A program made the translations under genes and the position numbers. Below the pieces are notes generated by a model. That model saw only the letters and a program-made list of their open reading frames with translations. It did not search any database and was not told the origin of the DNA. A DNA stretch of 64,000 bases from NCBI RefSeq assembly GCF_000003815.2, contig NC_049982.1:27534648-27598647 (forward strand). The letters run 5' to 3'. Shown here piece by piece: positions 48,401 through 63,400 of the stretch (the stretch's first letter is position 1; every line of letters begins with the position of its first letter). This stretch comes from Branchiostoma floridae. Lineage: Eukaryota > Chordata > Leptocardii > Amphioxiformes > Branchiostomatidae.

Positions 48401-51400
48401 ATTTAGAGTGAGTAATGTTTGCTCCATGGTAGGGGCATCTCGGTTGGGGTTGCGCCCATCTTTCTGCTGTTGGAGAACATAACACGAGGTCCAAAGTCAT
48501 ATCCAGTTACTTGAGTAACTGCTTTTTTTGCGTATCTTCTTACCCTGGTGTCTTAGTTTCATCGACTTATAGTTGAATAAAGCTTATTTGCTCTCACATC
48601 CATCTAAACCTTCCAACGCAGTTTATGAATGATCATACACTTTTGATAATTGTTGCACGATAGGTACCTTCAGTGTGGTCAGGAAGAGGTATACACTGCT
48701 CATCGCAGTATAAGTGTTATTACTACAATCATTGTCTTTCTGAATAGTTTAATTGGTCAATTTACAGACGTGCAACCGCCTACCTTCAACAACAGCTGTC
48801 CGACAAGCCAAACTCTGTATGCAGACCCGGGGGAGACTACAGCAACAGTCACATGGACCGAACCTACCGCGACAGACAACGCAGGGGATCCACATGTGAC
48901 CCTCGTTGAAGGAAAAGGACCAGGTACTTTGCTACATTTGCAACTTTACTGTTACTTTTTCTGCAGCGTTCGTAGTGGTGTTTGTAGCCATAGTTGTGTT
49001 TTAGCAACACAAGGCCACACTGACTTAATTTTATGGATCACATCCGCGCACGCATTAACTTTTGCCTGAGTGTTTAAAATGTGGCCACATATGATTCAAT
49101 AGTATCCATGCACTGTAAGTCAGCGATATGTTATGCAGAAGTAAGCATTTAAGTTATATACTATTCAAATAAGGCGATGCCCACACTAACTGGTGATATT
49201 GCATGGCAAAAGTATGGAGTCCATTAACCATAGTTTCTACACTGACATACTTTTTTTACATACATTTATAATTGTTCCATACAAATGTGATCAGAACAGC
49301 ATCTTCAAGAGTCAGGTGGGATTATATAGTTTGCGCACAAAGTAATGAAATATTAATCGTATCATATTCTGAATGAAAATTACCAAATTGGTCTTGCAGG
49401 ATCTACCTTTGACGAAGGAAAACATTCCATCAGGTACACTGCTGTGGACTCAGCAGGAGGCAACGCCGACTGCTCATTCGAGATTATAGTAAAAGGTAAG
49501 CTTCAATATTCAAAGTTATTTGGTGGTAAATACAATTCAACTTCAAATACGCTTAGAATAATGTTGATTTTTGAAACATACAGACTAGGGGTGGGTAAGC
49601 CTCCCGAAACGTTAACGGCTGCTGGTGTAATCTGTTCATTTTCGAATCGGTCCAACATCCGGTCCACAGCGACTTTTTTCAAGTCTGTTTTTTTTTCTGG
49701 TACCGTTCAATAAGAAAAACAGGTTTTCTACACACCCTAGCTTTCTTTTCGCTTGACTGTGTTTCAGCGGTATATTGCTCCACGTTGAACGCTCCAACTA
49801 GTGGCAAAATAACGTGTGACCAAAACGACAGGCGGTATGGGACAACGTGCCAGTTCCAGTGTAACCGGGGGTACCAACTAGTTGGAAATGGCACAGCTTC
49901 TTGCGACAAAACTCAAGGCAACGTTGGATTCTGGACATCATCAGCTCCAAGTTGTGAGGGTATGCAGATCCTTTTTATAGAAAAATAATTTTGAACTGAT
50001 TCGTAATAGTCATACTGCCCCAATGACCCACTAGAAGGTAAAGGGCTGGGTGAAGTGAGATAACTATGATGATAATAGATAGAAATACAAACAGATGAGA
50101 ATGTTTTGGTCAACAAAATTGGATATCAAATAACACCCCATAGGTAAGTTAAACACAAATAGTTGTCTAAATTTGCGAAGTAAGTATTTCGTTTTGTTGT
50201 TTGAAAATAAAACTTTTAAGGCCCATACCTTTTTGACAAATTAAGGTAAATGTTTGAATGATGAACAGTTTGGTAATTTCTATAAAATTGGTATCTTCCT
50301 ACCGATTCAAATTGAAAATACTGATGTATAAATTTTGCCCCTCCCTTGGAAAATTGATTTTTTGTTTTAATAGTGCATAATGAGTGCATAAAAAGATCAT
50401 AAAATCATGCTGGATGATGGAGTAAAGGCCCCTCTACTACCAAATTAGGACATTTTCTGTAAGGTGGGTGCAACGAAATCATATTTTTAGGACCTGGCTC
50501 TTGTACCAACAGGACAAGCCGATGTCTGACATTAAAGATGTTGTCCTAGTTCAACTGATTTAATTTTTCTTGATATCATATTTGACTATAGCTGTAACAT
50601 GCCCAAGTCTGGACACCCCTACTCATGGGGTCAAGTCTGGATGCAACAAAGCACAGGAGGACTACAACACTATCTGTACCTTCTACTGCAACAAGGGATA
50701 CAGACCAAAGATCAGCATTCAACGCACTTGTCAGCAGAATGGGACATGGTCTGGGGTGGATCTAACATGCACAGGTGAGGGTCAATGAAATATTTCGTCC
50801 TATTGTAAAACCCTTGTCCTGCTGAGCCCGTTTGTATACGGGATGGACATATTTAACACTTGTCATGCTTAGCTGTATTTTTATGAGTTTGGGGTATTTC
50901 TCATGTAAAAGAAGCATACCACTGCAAAGCCCATCGAATTAGGAAGTAAGTCTGCAGCAGCAGCACAGAAAAGGTGACGTTTTACTTATCTAATAAAGCC
51001 ATCAGCTTTGGGAAGTTAAACTGACCAAAAAGCCAGCAGGACATGGGTATAATAAAACAAACAAAAGTCACAAGCTAGGGGACAGTCATTTTTCCTAGTA
51101 GTACATATTACATACATCCAACATCTATCTAATTACCAAATATCATGAAAATCCATCCAGAGGTTTTATAGTTGTATGCTGACCACAAATATCCGTAGAC
51201 ACAGACACAAACAATTATGCCTCCCTTTTTTATTTAGATAATAAACATGCTATTTTTTAACGCTCATGACACTTCAGCTATAGCTGGATACAAGAGATGA
51301 TAATTATGCTGAATGCAAGCTAACTTACTGCGAGCTAAAGGCTATCTACAGCAGCAGCTATATAGCTATATTTGAATCACGATTTATGAATTTGTAATTG

Positions 51401-54400
51401 TTATCTGCAGTTGACACATGTACACCCCTGAGCTCAATACAAAATGGCAACATCACCCAAAACGTGTGTACATCGAAGCCAAGCTACAACACCATGTGCA
51501 CATATTCCTGCGAGGCCGGATATACCTTGACAGGTTCTCGCATCAACAAATGCCTAGAAGAAGGTCAATGGCAGAATAGAGATACTGTGTCCTGCCAAGG
51601 TATGCTGTGCATTGTCTTCTTTACAACTGTCAGTAGATAGGGGTTTGGACTAGGGACCCTATCCCACAAGACAGCATTTATCTACAGTAGCTCTTCTACT
51701 TTCTCTTCTACTCAACAGAAGCTAATTGACTCAGTTGCATCAACCACGCCTTTACTTTTGACTTACATTTGTTTCCCATTTGGTATCTAAAAGTTGCGTG
51801 AATCCTTTGCATAACAATTAATAGGGCACAAACCTGCTTTTAAATAAGATCCCCTCAGTGTTATTGACGAAAAGTACCGGGTTCAACCTTAAACGTTTGA
51901 CCGTTTTCAAAATGAAGTCCATTTGCTTGAAAAATTTAGCTATCACTTGGATGTCTAGCATTTGTCGATATGTCAGTAGATAGGTTTGGCAAATTGTTTT
52001 GGCAAATATGATTTTTATAATATGTGCCTCATTTTCCACACGTATTCACTTTTACTGTTCGCATGGCTCTATCACAAATACACACCTGACATTTACATAA
52101 CATATTAGAAAGCCTTAGTGTTGATTTGACTAATTTCTTCCGGCAAAAAATCAAATACTATTCCTGATTTGAATGCGATTATTTCAATATCTTGATATTC
52201 AAGGGAATTTGAATATCATATCTACGTATCTAAGTACAATGCTAGTCTTTTAAGTATTGATTCTTAAACTTTGAACTGTTGACAGATGTGGCAAAGCCGG
52301 TGTTTCACGGATGTCCCGGGGACACCCACGTCACAGCTGACGGGGGAGAGGGAAGTGTCAACGTCACATGGACTACACCAATTGCAACAGATTCAACCGG
52401 TGATTTGCACCACAGTTCCGTCCACGTTGACGACTTGTAGCCCCAATCCTGTAGTAATGTCAGCACTTATAAAAGTGTACATTAAAGGAAGAATTAATTG
52501 GAAACAATCTACTAATGCGACATCAGAATTCTCAAAGGCACACAAACTTTAGACAATACCAGTGAGCTAGTCTTTTATCTTTTTAATTTCAATTCATAGA
52601 AACTCGATAGCAATTTTCTTTGTACATAACCAAGATTAGTGTTTTATTCAGGCGACGTTTCAAAGACTGTATGGCACCTTCCTGAGCACCTTCTGGCACC
52701 TACCTGAGTAATGCTGACTATATTAATGCTCTATTGCACACTGTAGCTAGATGTAATGTATTGGTTACTATTAATTTAGCATTCTTTTTAAAGAATTCAT
52801 GGATTTATTAAAACTCGTTTCTATTAGGTATTGCTCCTACTATTTCGGCGATGGGAGTGAAAACTGTGTTTACCGAGGGTTCACACCATGTGATCTACAC
52901 TGCTGAAGATGGCGCTGGAAACAGAGCAAAATGCCAGTTTACCGTCATGGTCACAGGTAAGAATGAATAACCAATTTGTTAAAATACTATTCATACATAA
53001 TCTTTATGCATTGAAGTTTCAGCTAGCGATCAATATGCCCCACATAGTGTAATTGGATAAAGATCTCTACTGTACATTTTTTGCCAAATCGAGCTATTAG
53101 TAAAGGTCATAGAAGGCAAAAAATCAAAGTTTTAATGCACAACAGTTGTAGCGGACTACTAGTACAATGGAAGGCAAAGCGTTGTCTAAGATTCCCGGAT
53201 AGTTACATTAATCTAGTACAATCTATAGTGTCTATGCTATAACATATCGGTAATGTATAAGGTAAATATTTGTTTCCTTCTGAGTTTATAAGCTATAACA
53301 TGTTATTAGAAGACAAAATGTACAATGTAAGGTAAATAGGTATACATTATGAAACTGCCGGTTATCTACATCAATAAGGAACAATCTACATGTAAACACA
53401 ATTTTCATGCTACAAAATAGAAGACCAAATGTGCAATGCAAGGTAAAACGCTGTACAGTATGAGACTGCTGGTTATCTACATTAATACAGAACAATCTAC
53501 ATTTGAACACAGTTTGTATGCTACAAAATATTGATAGAAGACGCGGTGAACAAAGTTATGAATATTACTCATTTCAAGAAACCATTTTCACTTGATAGTG
53601 CACCGATGTAAAGCCCTTCCACCGCCATCGTTTGGTCAGTTCATCCACACCTGCAACAATTTGGAAGGAAGCAGTTGTAGTATGGAGTGTCACATGGGAT
53701 ATCGTCTCACCGGCTCTGCTACTAGAACCTGCGTCGTGACCAACAACGGTACAACAAGCTACTGGGACGGAGTGGAGACCAAATGCGACAGTAGGTTTAC
53801 AAAGTAACTTAAGATTTGAAAGTAACTGACATATGTTTACTTATTTTTTTCTTGTTTATTGCTGCTGGACAATATCTATCCCTTTATACACAGCAATGCT
53901 TCTGTCTGGTTCATTGCTGATAGACAAATGAGTATAAACTTTATATACATAACGATATTTTTACGTTTATGACCGCATTATTAGCAGCGAAAATTTCCTG
54001 CAGTATGAAGTAGAACCAATCAGTGTTGTCCTGAAGAATGTGCCGGACGATCATTGAAACATAGACTGTGATTGTACTTGTACTGTGTCTTATGTACGCC
54101 AGAAGAATGCTTTAGTTGTGAGGATATAAAATGTACTGATGTTATCTGATACATTGTCTCTTGGCAGTTTACAGATGCAGCCCTCTGCCCAAGCCTACTC
54201 ACGGGACCCTAACCCCAACTAGTTGCTCTGGCCAGCCGGTAGCTGGCACACAGTGTAGCTTCCATTGTGAATCTGGTTTCGAGATGCAAAATGGCATCAA
54301 CACGACACTCTGCAACGCAACAGGCCACTGGTCACCCAGTGTCTCCTCTACACCTTCGTGTAAAGGTTCGTTCTTTCGTTCAGACCGTTGTAGTGCCATA

Positions 54401-57400
54401 GTGTCATATAGTACAGGGTTTCCGTGCTGTTTCTGTAACTGGGTATTTTTACAGGGATGGGTTGCTAGCTATTCCCCCTTAGATATCCTCGAGGTAGCTC
54501 TTTGAACATGAAGCCCCCATTTTACGTACCTTCAGAAGGTGGAGCCCCAACCGAATGCGGCCCATACCGAGATGTCCAATTCTTCAAGACCGGGATCTCC
54601 CAGTTACCGACTGCTTGAAACCAGGAGGCTGTGAGACTCCTACCAGTTAAGCTACAGGGTCATCCCTGAATGGCTTAGTGTTGACATGTATGAAGAGTAT
54701 TTCAAATGCTTCAAATACATCGAAATCAGAAGTTAGTGTCTATCAAGAAGTGTGTAAAGACATATCATGAAGTATCAAAAATCAAATGAACTTGATATAT
54801 TATTGATTTCAGTGAAATGTTACAAAATATCATGAAATATTATGAAGTATGAAAATCAAAATCAAATCAACTTAATATATTATTACTGTCTGTGTATTGT
54901 AGATGTTCAGCCACCAGTCTTCACCAGCTGCCCAAGTGACGTGTATCGAGAGCCAGCAGCAGGGTTAGGGACTGTACTCGTGAATTGGGACAAACCAACA
55001 GTTATAGACAACACGGCGGTAAGCATCGCGGTATCACCAAACGGTACAGAGCCGCCCACGGTCTTCTCTGTTGGGACACATATTATAACGTACACTGCAA
55101 CGGACTCGGCTGGACTGACAGCAACATGCAGTTTCATGGTCAACATCAGAGGTATACTTTTCATTTTCAAGTCATTTAACGTTTTCGACAATGGATAGAA
55201 TCAATTTTCTGAAGATGTTCTCATTCACAGAAGAACGTGTCGAGTGGATATTATCAGAGCTCAACTACTACTAGTACTTGTTAGTGGTAGTATGATTGAA
55301 AATGCTGGTTGGATTGATTGCAACCTTATTAGTGTCGTGTAATACAGAGCAAGTTACACGTGCCAATTACTCATTGCACTAATTACCATCGGGATGGCTC
55401 CTGAGGCGTCGCCAAAACTTTAATAGCAAACCACAAAGTTTGCCATGTGTTACATTCTAATTGTCGAAAATTGATTCAACAGACAACGAAAAACCAAACA
55501 TCACTTGCCCGAATGACGTTGAAGTAAAGACCAGTACCGTGCCCGTTGAAGTCACGTGGGCTCTGCCAGTCGCTGTGGTATGTATCTTTGACATGTGAGA
55601 TAAAGTGTTGTACTAAATTAGATACTTACATGTAGTGTATGCTATATGAAGTCATGTTGTGTTTAGCTCCTTTCTGGAAGTAGAAGAAGACGAAAAGCCC
55701 CCTTTTTATATATGTTATTAGACCTACTTTCTGTATGTCATGTCGGAAAGTTAGTGAAAGCCTTGGTGACATTTTAAACAATTCGTTTTGTTTCTCGTCG
55801 TCGTAAAATGAAATGCGTTTCGTCGCCCACAGCGTTTGTCATCTTTACAAATTCTTTCTTATACCGGTAATGTCTTATATTGACGTCTCCCTGCAACTAG
55901 GGGTTTAGTACTAAACTCCAGCGTTTCTTATTGCAATGAGCAAGTTGAAACATGAAATGAGCGCAAGTTCTCCTCAGTAACGTTACTCATAAAGTTACTC
56001 AAAGATTTTACTTATCAGCGTCTCCATAGCAGAAAGTTCTCTTTTGAGCCGATGAAAGTTTTTTTTTGCAAAACTTGCCTGCTTGGGGTACATATACAAG
56101 GACACTGTTGATATGTATTACATTGTATCATTATCACTTTAAATAATCTGTATATATCCATCCATTAGTCAGATATTTACCATTATCAAATCTTTTGTTT
56201 GATTCTTTCTGATTGTTGAGGTTGAATCATCAAAGCTATTGATATTACGTATCTTGAATGTAAGTTCATCTGTGATGGTAGTCAACATTATGTTACAATT
56301 TTGATACCTTATATCAGTACACATAATAAATTTAGTGCTTGCCAACAAGCTTTCGATCAGTCCTCCGATCCTTATCATGTTGAAATGACCCAAAGCCTAA
56401 GTCACACATCCAGACAGAAGGTGTGACGTCAGCAAAGGGTCAAAGGTGTTTGGCAGTCGGTATCGGCCCCCGTCTTGGTTGAGGGAAGGTTGAAGATAAC
56501 GAATCAATGTGAACCGCTAACAATTCATTATTGCTTTCAGGATAATTCTGAGGAACGGCCAACAGTCACTTCCCTAAGCCACTTTGACCCTGGTGACGAC
56601 TTCCGGTACGGACCAGAGCTTATAGCGTACGAAGCAACTGACGGGTCCGGAAACCGTGCGACATGTACCTTCAAGGTCTTGGTAAAAGGTAAGTGTTTAT
56701 ATAAATGTATGACAATTCTATGTCTTATATAATTACTTCTTATAACCTTAGACCTTAGTCCGATTAATGTTTGAGTAAGATAAACAAAGTAGTCATTTCG
56801 TAGGGTAGACCACGTGAATGTGAACGTAACCATATTTCATTGCAAATGTTACATTTCTAGTTACAAGCTATGATGAGATGTGAGAAACCTTATACCTTGT
56901 GGATAACTCTTTTCCATTCTCGTCATCCTACCTATGCAGTTCTTGCTTGTTTTCTAATGACAATGTTTCTAATGAAAAGTAAGTATTAGTAACTTTTACA
57001 TGACCTGTGCTGTGACATGGAACCACATGACATGATACTTTTATTTCAGCAACTGACTGTCCATCATTAAATGTACCAGCCAATGGCGCTCTTGTGTGCG
57101 GCATTTGGTTCTTTGGCACATATTGTAATCCGAACTGCGAGGGAAGCGATGACTTTCCAGCGGGTTACACGCCGTCTACCTACGTCTGCGATACATCAGG
57201 GACCTGGCTCACCAGCCTTGATAGAGATGCCCCACCCGCGAGGGTGCCAATACCAGACTGTAGTGGTAAATATGTTCTCCAATATTCTATACTAAAACCT
57301 CCTACGCAGGACATCCAACGGCGAAACCGCCTGTTTGGATGTACCCTGCTTTCTCAACCGTCACTCGTAGTTCCCGTGGCCGTCGCCACAAACCAGCTGT

Positions 57401-60400
57401 CAGCTAATCGCAGTCTATTACCTTTTAGTTTTCGAAAGGGCCCTCGCATGTATAAGGGTAAGCTCATTAATATTTATAAGCAGGGTGGTCAGGTGGTTTC
57501 GTCGTTCGTTGTCCCTGCGTAGGAGGATGCTATATTTAAAGTCATGTTAAAACTCGATGAATAACTGATATTGTTGATGGTTATTTTACATCAATATCTA
57601 TTTTGGCTTGGTCATGGGATCCTAGGACTGTGAGCATTACCCAAATCAAAATGTATAAATAGCTCGTGCCGTAAACGAATTTCGATTGTTACATAAGGAA
57701 AACGTAGAACTTTATATGATTATCAAGAACAGAGCCATGTTATATCGAATAAAAAGGCACACATAAGGCAACTTATTTTTCGTATCTTTATTCATAACCA
57801 AGACATAACAAACACAGCCGACGTTAAGTTGACTGTCTGTCACCTTCCTCAGTGCAATGCTGGCTGGTACTATTCCACACTGCAGCTAGGTGTCGCTGCT
57901 AACAATTCGGTCCCAAACGTAGAGAACTGTCAAGTATGTCACACTTAAGCTGCAGTGTGGAATGGTACCAGAGTACCCCCATGCATTAATTCTTGGTCGG
58001 AAGTCCTCCTAGGAGATGGAAACTCCAGATAACAAACCTGCCTCTACTGGGGCCGTCCTACACGTGGTATGCAGTTCTTTTCCCTGTGAGACTTAGTGCG
58101 CCAGTAGACGATAGGACGCACTTAAAAAGTCATGTGCAGGCCAGGCAAACGACGAGTTACTGCCTGCCTACCATTGTTTTCCTAGACAGATGGAAAAACT
58201 ATGTGAAAAACCCAAATAAAGAAATAAAGGATGCCAACAACAACCTGAGGAAGGTGACAGACGGTTATGTTAACATTAGCTGTAATGTTATGACTTCGTT
58301 TTGTACAAAGTACCTTGTTATCTAGTGATGTAGTGAGTCGCCAACCTAATGAAATTATTATGGTACTAATCATGATGTATGCGAATTACAGAAACATCAC
58401 CACCCACCGCAGATAGGCAAGGCTACATCAACTTCTACTACAGCGGGAACTGCAGTGACCCTGCTGTACAGCAGCAAATCAAGATCAGCTTTATCGATGA
58501 GGTCACCAAACGATTCTATGTAGTTTGTAGACATGCGCTGATAAGGGACAGAGACAGCGGAGGATGCACCATTAAGCAAGTTTTCGTAAGTATATGCGCA
58601 GTAAATTTTTGCAGCCCCTCAAACTAACTCTTATCTCTTACTTTATCTATGTTACTGTATGATATGCGAGAACAAAATTTGGTACTAAATGTTAATTTTG
58701 TATAAAGTGTCATCTGTGACAGGAATCGACGTAGAAAAAAAACTTGAAACGCTATTTCCGTACACAATGTAAAGCGCTTACCAACAACCTTTCTTTCTAT
58801 CAGTCCTCTGATCTTTCTCAAATTAGAATGATTCGAAGATAATGTCACGTGAACTGGGTGGAGTGTGACGTCAAAGGGTCAAAGGGGCCAGGTAGAATTA
58901 AATTGACAAATCTTCATTTAGGCCATCGGCCATTTCTCAACAGAGACGGGGCCGATACCAATTGCCAGGCAATTTTGACTCATTGCTGTCTTCACATTAT
59001 CACTCAGGTCACGTGACATTGGCTTCTGGTCATTTCAAGTTGAGAGGAATCAGCGGAGGAATTGTTTCATTTCTTTTCTATGACCATGTGACACTCTGTC
59101 TTTGAAATTAAAATTTTACAACAATATCATTGCTACAAAAGGTCTCCGTTCAGAATCTGTATATTTTGAATTTATACGACGTAGGTGACTTGTGGAACAC
59201 GTTCGTGGCGTTCGCTTTGGCAATCTCTGTCGAGGATGGTACGGCAGGCCCCCGACGAAGTACGCATTGAATTTACACTCACCGTTGCAGCTGGAAACAC
59301 AACTGACAACCAGACAGCTTCTGAGTCATTAGAATCCACACTTGCCACAATGGAAAGTCTGTTGGAGAGTCTTCAAAATGCAACTGATTCGGGAGAACTG
59401 CAGCTGGAAGTGGACGGGGAAACGTTGGGAGCTGTTCCTAATTCCCTACAAGCAAGCGAGTTGGTGTTGACTTGTCCAACGGGAATGGCGTGGAACAATG
59501 ACACAAAGAGATGCGGTAAGTCATGATAAGGAGGTTTCGTAGTCACTTTGTGTTTGTGACGATGGGGAATGTGTCCACACTTTCACTATTGGCATCTTAA
59601 TGATATTAGGCACGTCGACACTAACAGTAGTAGTTGCGATAAAAGTATTCAAAGATTACATGTAGATGCAGGAAGTGGCAGATCAGTGTTGATAAAACTA
59701 CTCATAAATCAATCGTGACATAGAGTCCATGGATTAGACAGAAAATTCATGTTTATGGTCTGTATATTCATGATTATCTATTTTCAATATATATAAATGC
59801 TAGTTTCATATGGCGTTGTAATGAGAGGTTGTGTTTAGGCCTGTTACCAATGATTGCTTTACACCCCCCTCTTCCCATTCATATATCTTACCAGCTAGGT
59901 AAATATCTGCGGAGAATCCCCTCGCAGTACCATTCTCAATCGCTCCATACCATGTTGTTTCCAAGAGTGTCCCTTCTTTTAAACTAAACTTATTATGCAT
60001 ATTCTCTATTTCAGTCGGCTGCCCATCAGGCTTTTACTTCGATGAACACAACGACACATGTGTGGACTGCCCTCTTGGCTCGTACCAAGACCAACATAAC
60101 CAACTGTCTTGCAAGGCGTGCCCAAATGCGACATGGACGGAAGATATTGGCAGCAAAAATGACACCTACTGTAAAGGTGAGTAACTGTTTATACTGCATG
60201 GACCTAACTATAAAAGTGTACGACGTATAAGAGGACTTGAACAACTAAGAAGAGGTAAACACACATACTAAAGTATTCATACTGCTATTTATATTATGTG
60301 AGAAATAGTTTTTACAATTTTGCTGATGTACACATACCTATCATTAGAATTTGAATTTAGCAAGAAAGCTGCTATTTTATAGAATACTTTATGTACTTTA

Positions 60401-63400
60401 ACCATTATCATATTTATCTCATCATGAAAGTTCATCTGTGTTAGTATATGCCATCATAAACAAAGACTGGAGTTAGCAAAACACTAACTAGAGTTGTAAC
60501 CCAATCTTTCACTGATTACGTTTGCTAGCCTTTTACAAATGTAGCGGAGAGAGACGGTGAACGACATAGGTTATCTGGCACTTGAAGATTGAGGTTTGGT
60601 TTTGTAATTTTCAGTCATCATTTCTAATCTTTCATCTTACCAGAAATCTGCCAGGCAGGGCGGTACTCCTCCTCAGGAGTCCAACCCTGTACAGAGTGCC
60701 CTCTTGGAACGTACCAGACAGATATAGGCAGTACATCCTGCCTATCGTGTCCTTCAGCTCAAACTACAAATACTACATCTGCAACGTCTGATTCATTTTG
60801 CTTCGGTAGGTATTTTCATACTACTAGAAGTATTGTTTGCTTCTGTTCGATCGTGTTATGACACATATTGGTAACTACATGACAGCTATGTGCTCAACAT
60901 CCCATTTTAATGGGATAATTGCTGGAAAGAGATGACAAAGATTTGGTTCTTAACTATTTTCTAAAAGATGCAGAGCACCTCGTATCCTGTTAACAGTTGG
61001 CTAATATTAGCACATTGTCAGAGAAGCCCTTCAAATTACACAATATAATACACATTGGAATGTAGGCTGAACTGAACTGAACTGATGTAGGCACATTGTC
61101 ATTGGTATAACAGTTGAAACTTATATTTTGCTTGTCTTCAGGTATATGCAAAGCTGGACATTTCTCCACCAATGGCCTGGCTCCCTGTACACCGTGTCCA
61201 CTAGGGGAATATCAGCCTACAGAGCAGAGCACATCTTGTCTTCAGTGTCCACTCGGGTACACTACAGCATCAAATGCCTCGGAAAGCAGCACAGACTGTT
61301 TCAGTAAGTGCACCAGTGTGCTAATTCGTATCTCATTCTGTCTCAATGTCGTATGTCATTGTCTACTACGCATGTTATAAACTAATGTTGTCAAGATCAT
61401 GCTATGTTTAAAATATGTTGCAAGCTCCGATTTTTTTATTTCTATTAGCTTTAAAACTTACACCCGGAGCCAATTTTATTGGATCGGCAAGACACTGGAT
61501 AAGAAAGCTATTTGTACACAGCACACACCAGAGTTTTATTCAAGACGAACTGCTACATGTTACCTTCCTCAGGGCGATTCTGATAGGTAGTGTTACACTG
61601 TGCAGGTAGGTGTCGCTGCTAACAGATGCGGCCCCAAACGTAAACTTTCACAAATATTAACACATATCCGTAGAAAGGTGGCCATGCGGTATTTATCATT
61701 AGAGGCTTTAGAGGCTTTATTTCGTCCATTAGCAGAGAGATACAAACATGAGGCTCCATACAGCCCTCAAACATTCTGGGTGTCATTCAATACATGACAG
61801 TGTAATCAATAATTTTTTTGGACCTTTGGTATTCTTTTAAGGTTAAACTTTAAAATTAGTCACCGATACTATGTATGTAATTTGATATTCATTAATCACA
61901 AACATTGTTTCAACCAACAGATATTGATGACTGTGTTTCATCTCCGTGTATCAACAACGGTACTTGCTCGGACAGAATCAACGCGTACCTGTGTCACTGC
62001 CTGGACGGATTTGTAGGTATGCTGTGTGTTATATCTGTCAACATGTGATGCCAACGGTTCCAGGCCTTAGGGCGTGGTCACTAAGTTTTGACACTTTGAA
62101 TGACAAAAATGTACGTCTCCTGCAAAGTTCAATTATCTTGGTGCACAAATTGCATGCTGTTTTGGATCCATATCAGTAAAATCGTACGACGACCGCACGA
62201 TCTATGTGACGGCGCCCTTAATGTTAAGGCTTCTTAAAGTCCTGTCATAATGATTAAAGTTTTCGTAAGATCGTCGAAGTCGTGCGATCTTAAAGTTATC
62301 ATATTCTTGAAATAACCGTAAGTGTGCCACACGAATTTTTGCTGTCTTAGTACAGAAAAAGCTATTGGCGCTTGCCTCTGTTACATGCACTGTCTGCTTG
62401 AAATCAAAATCGTATGACGAATCAGATGCTTACTTCAAACAGTTTAATTTTATTATTAGGCTGCTTAGATTGAGCTTTAAGCTGCCTTCATTTGGCCTTA
62501 GTCCTCACAGCAAGATATGCAATTGTCTGGTCAGTTTTGCTCTTGCTAAATCAGGAATAATATCAAATCAACCATGTTCCTTTTCGCAGGTAACGATTGT
62601 GAGACAGATATTGACGAGTGCTCGTCTGGCCCCTGTGTGAATGGATCCTGTACAGACGAGATAGACGGTTACACCTGCGTCTGCTACCTGGGATTTACGG
62701 GAGAGGACTGCTCAACAGATATTGACTACTGTGAAGTTAACCCCTGTTCCAACGGGGCACAATGCGTCGATGGTGTTGATTCCTTCAGGTATGTGTAAAG
62801 TTATCCTGCCTTGCACTGTGGGCCTTCATTTTCTTTCAGCCCCTTGTAGTGCCATGTGGGAATTTTCCTTACTGTGTCAGTAGAAGGGTATATTTACAGG
62901 GATATGCTTCCCTTCCCCTTTAACGTGCTCGAGGTACCTTATTGATTACGGGACTCCATTCTACGTCCCTCCCGAAAGACGGATGCAACCCTAACCGAGA
63001 TGCCTTACCCAGGATTGAACCGGGGTCTCCCAGTTACCAAGTAATTGGAACCTGAGGAGCTCAACTTTGAGGCTGCTATTAATTGTGCTACAGGAACATC
63101 CATATCGTTGACCTTACTATACATATAGTACACTCTGGTATCATACAATGTATGTTACTTCAATTTTGTAGACAGGTCAAAGGCTTTATTTTTTAGTTTT
63201 CAAATCTGTACCGTTTGGTTTTGTTGAATAAACGAGCTTATCTACGAAACAAGCATCTTCGAATCGTGAAAAATGAACTGATTGTCATGTAAACAACGAG
63301 GAGTAGAGTAACTGCAATGAATTTTCGATACCTCTGAATATGTTTTTATAGGTGTGATTGCCTAAGTGGCTACAGTGGCGTGTTGTGCGACGTAGAAGTA

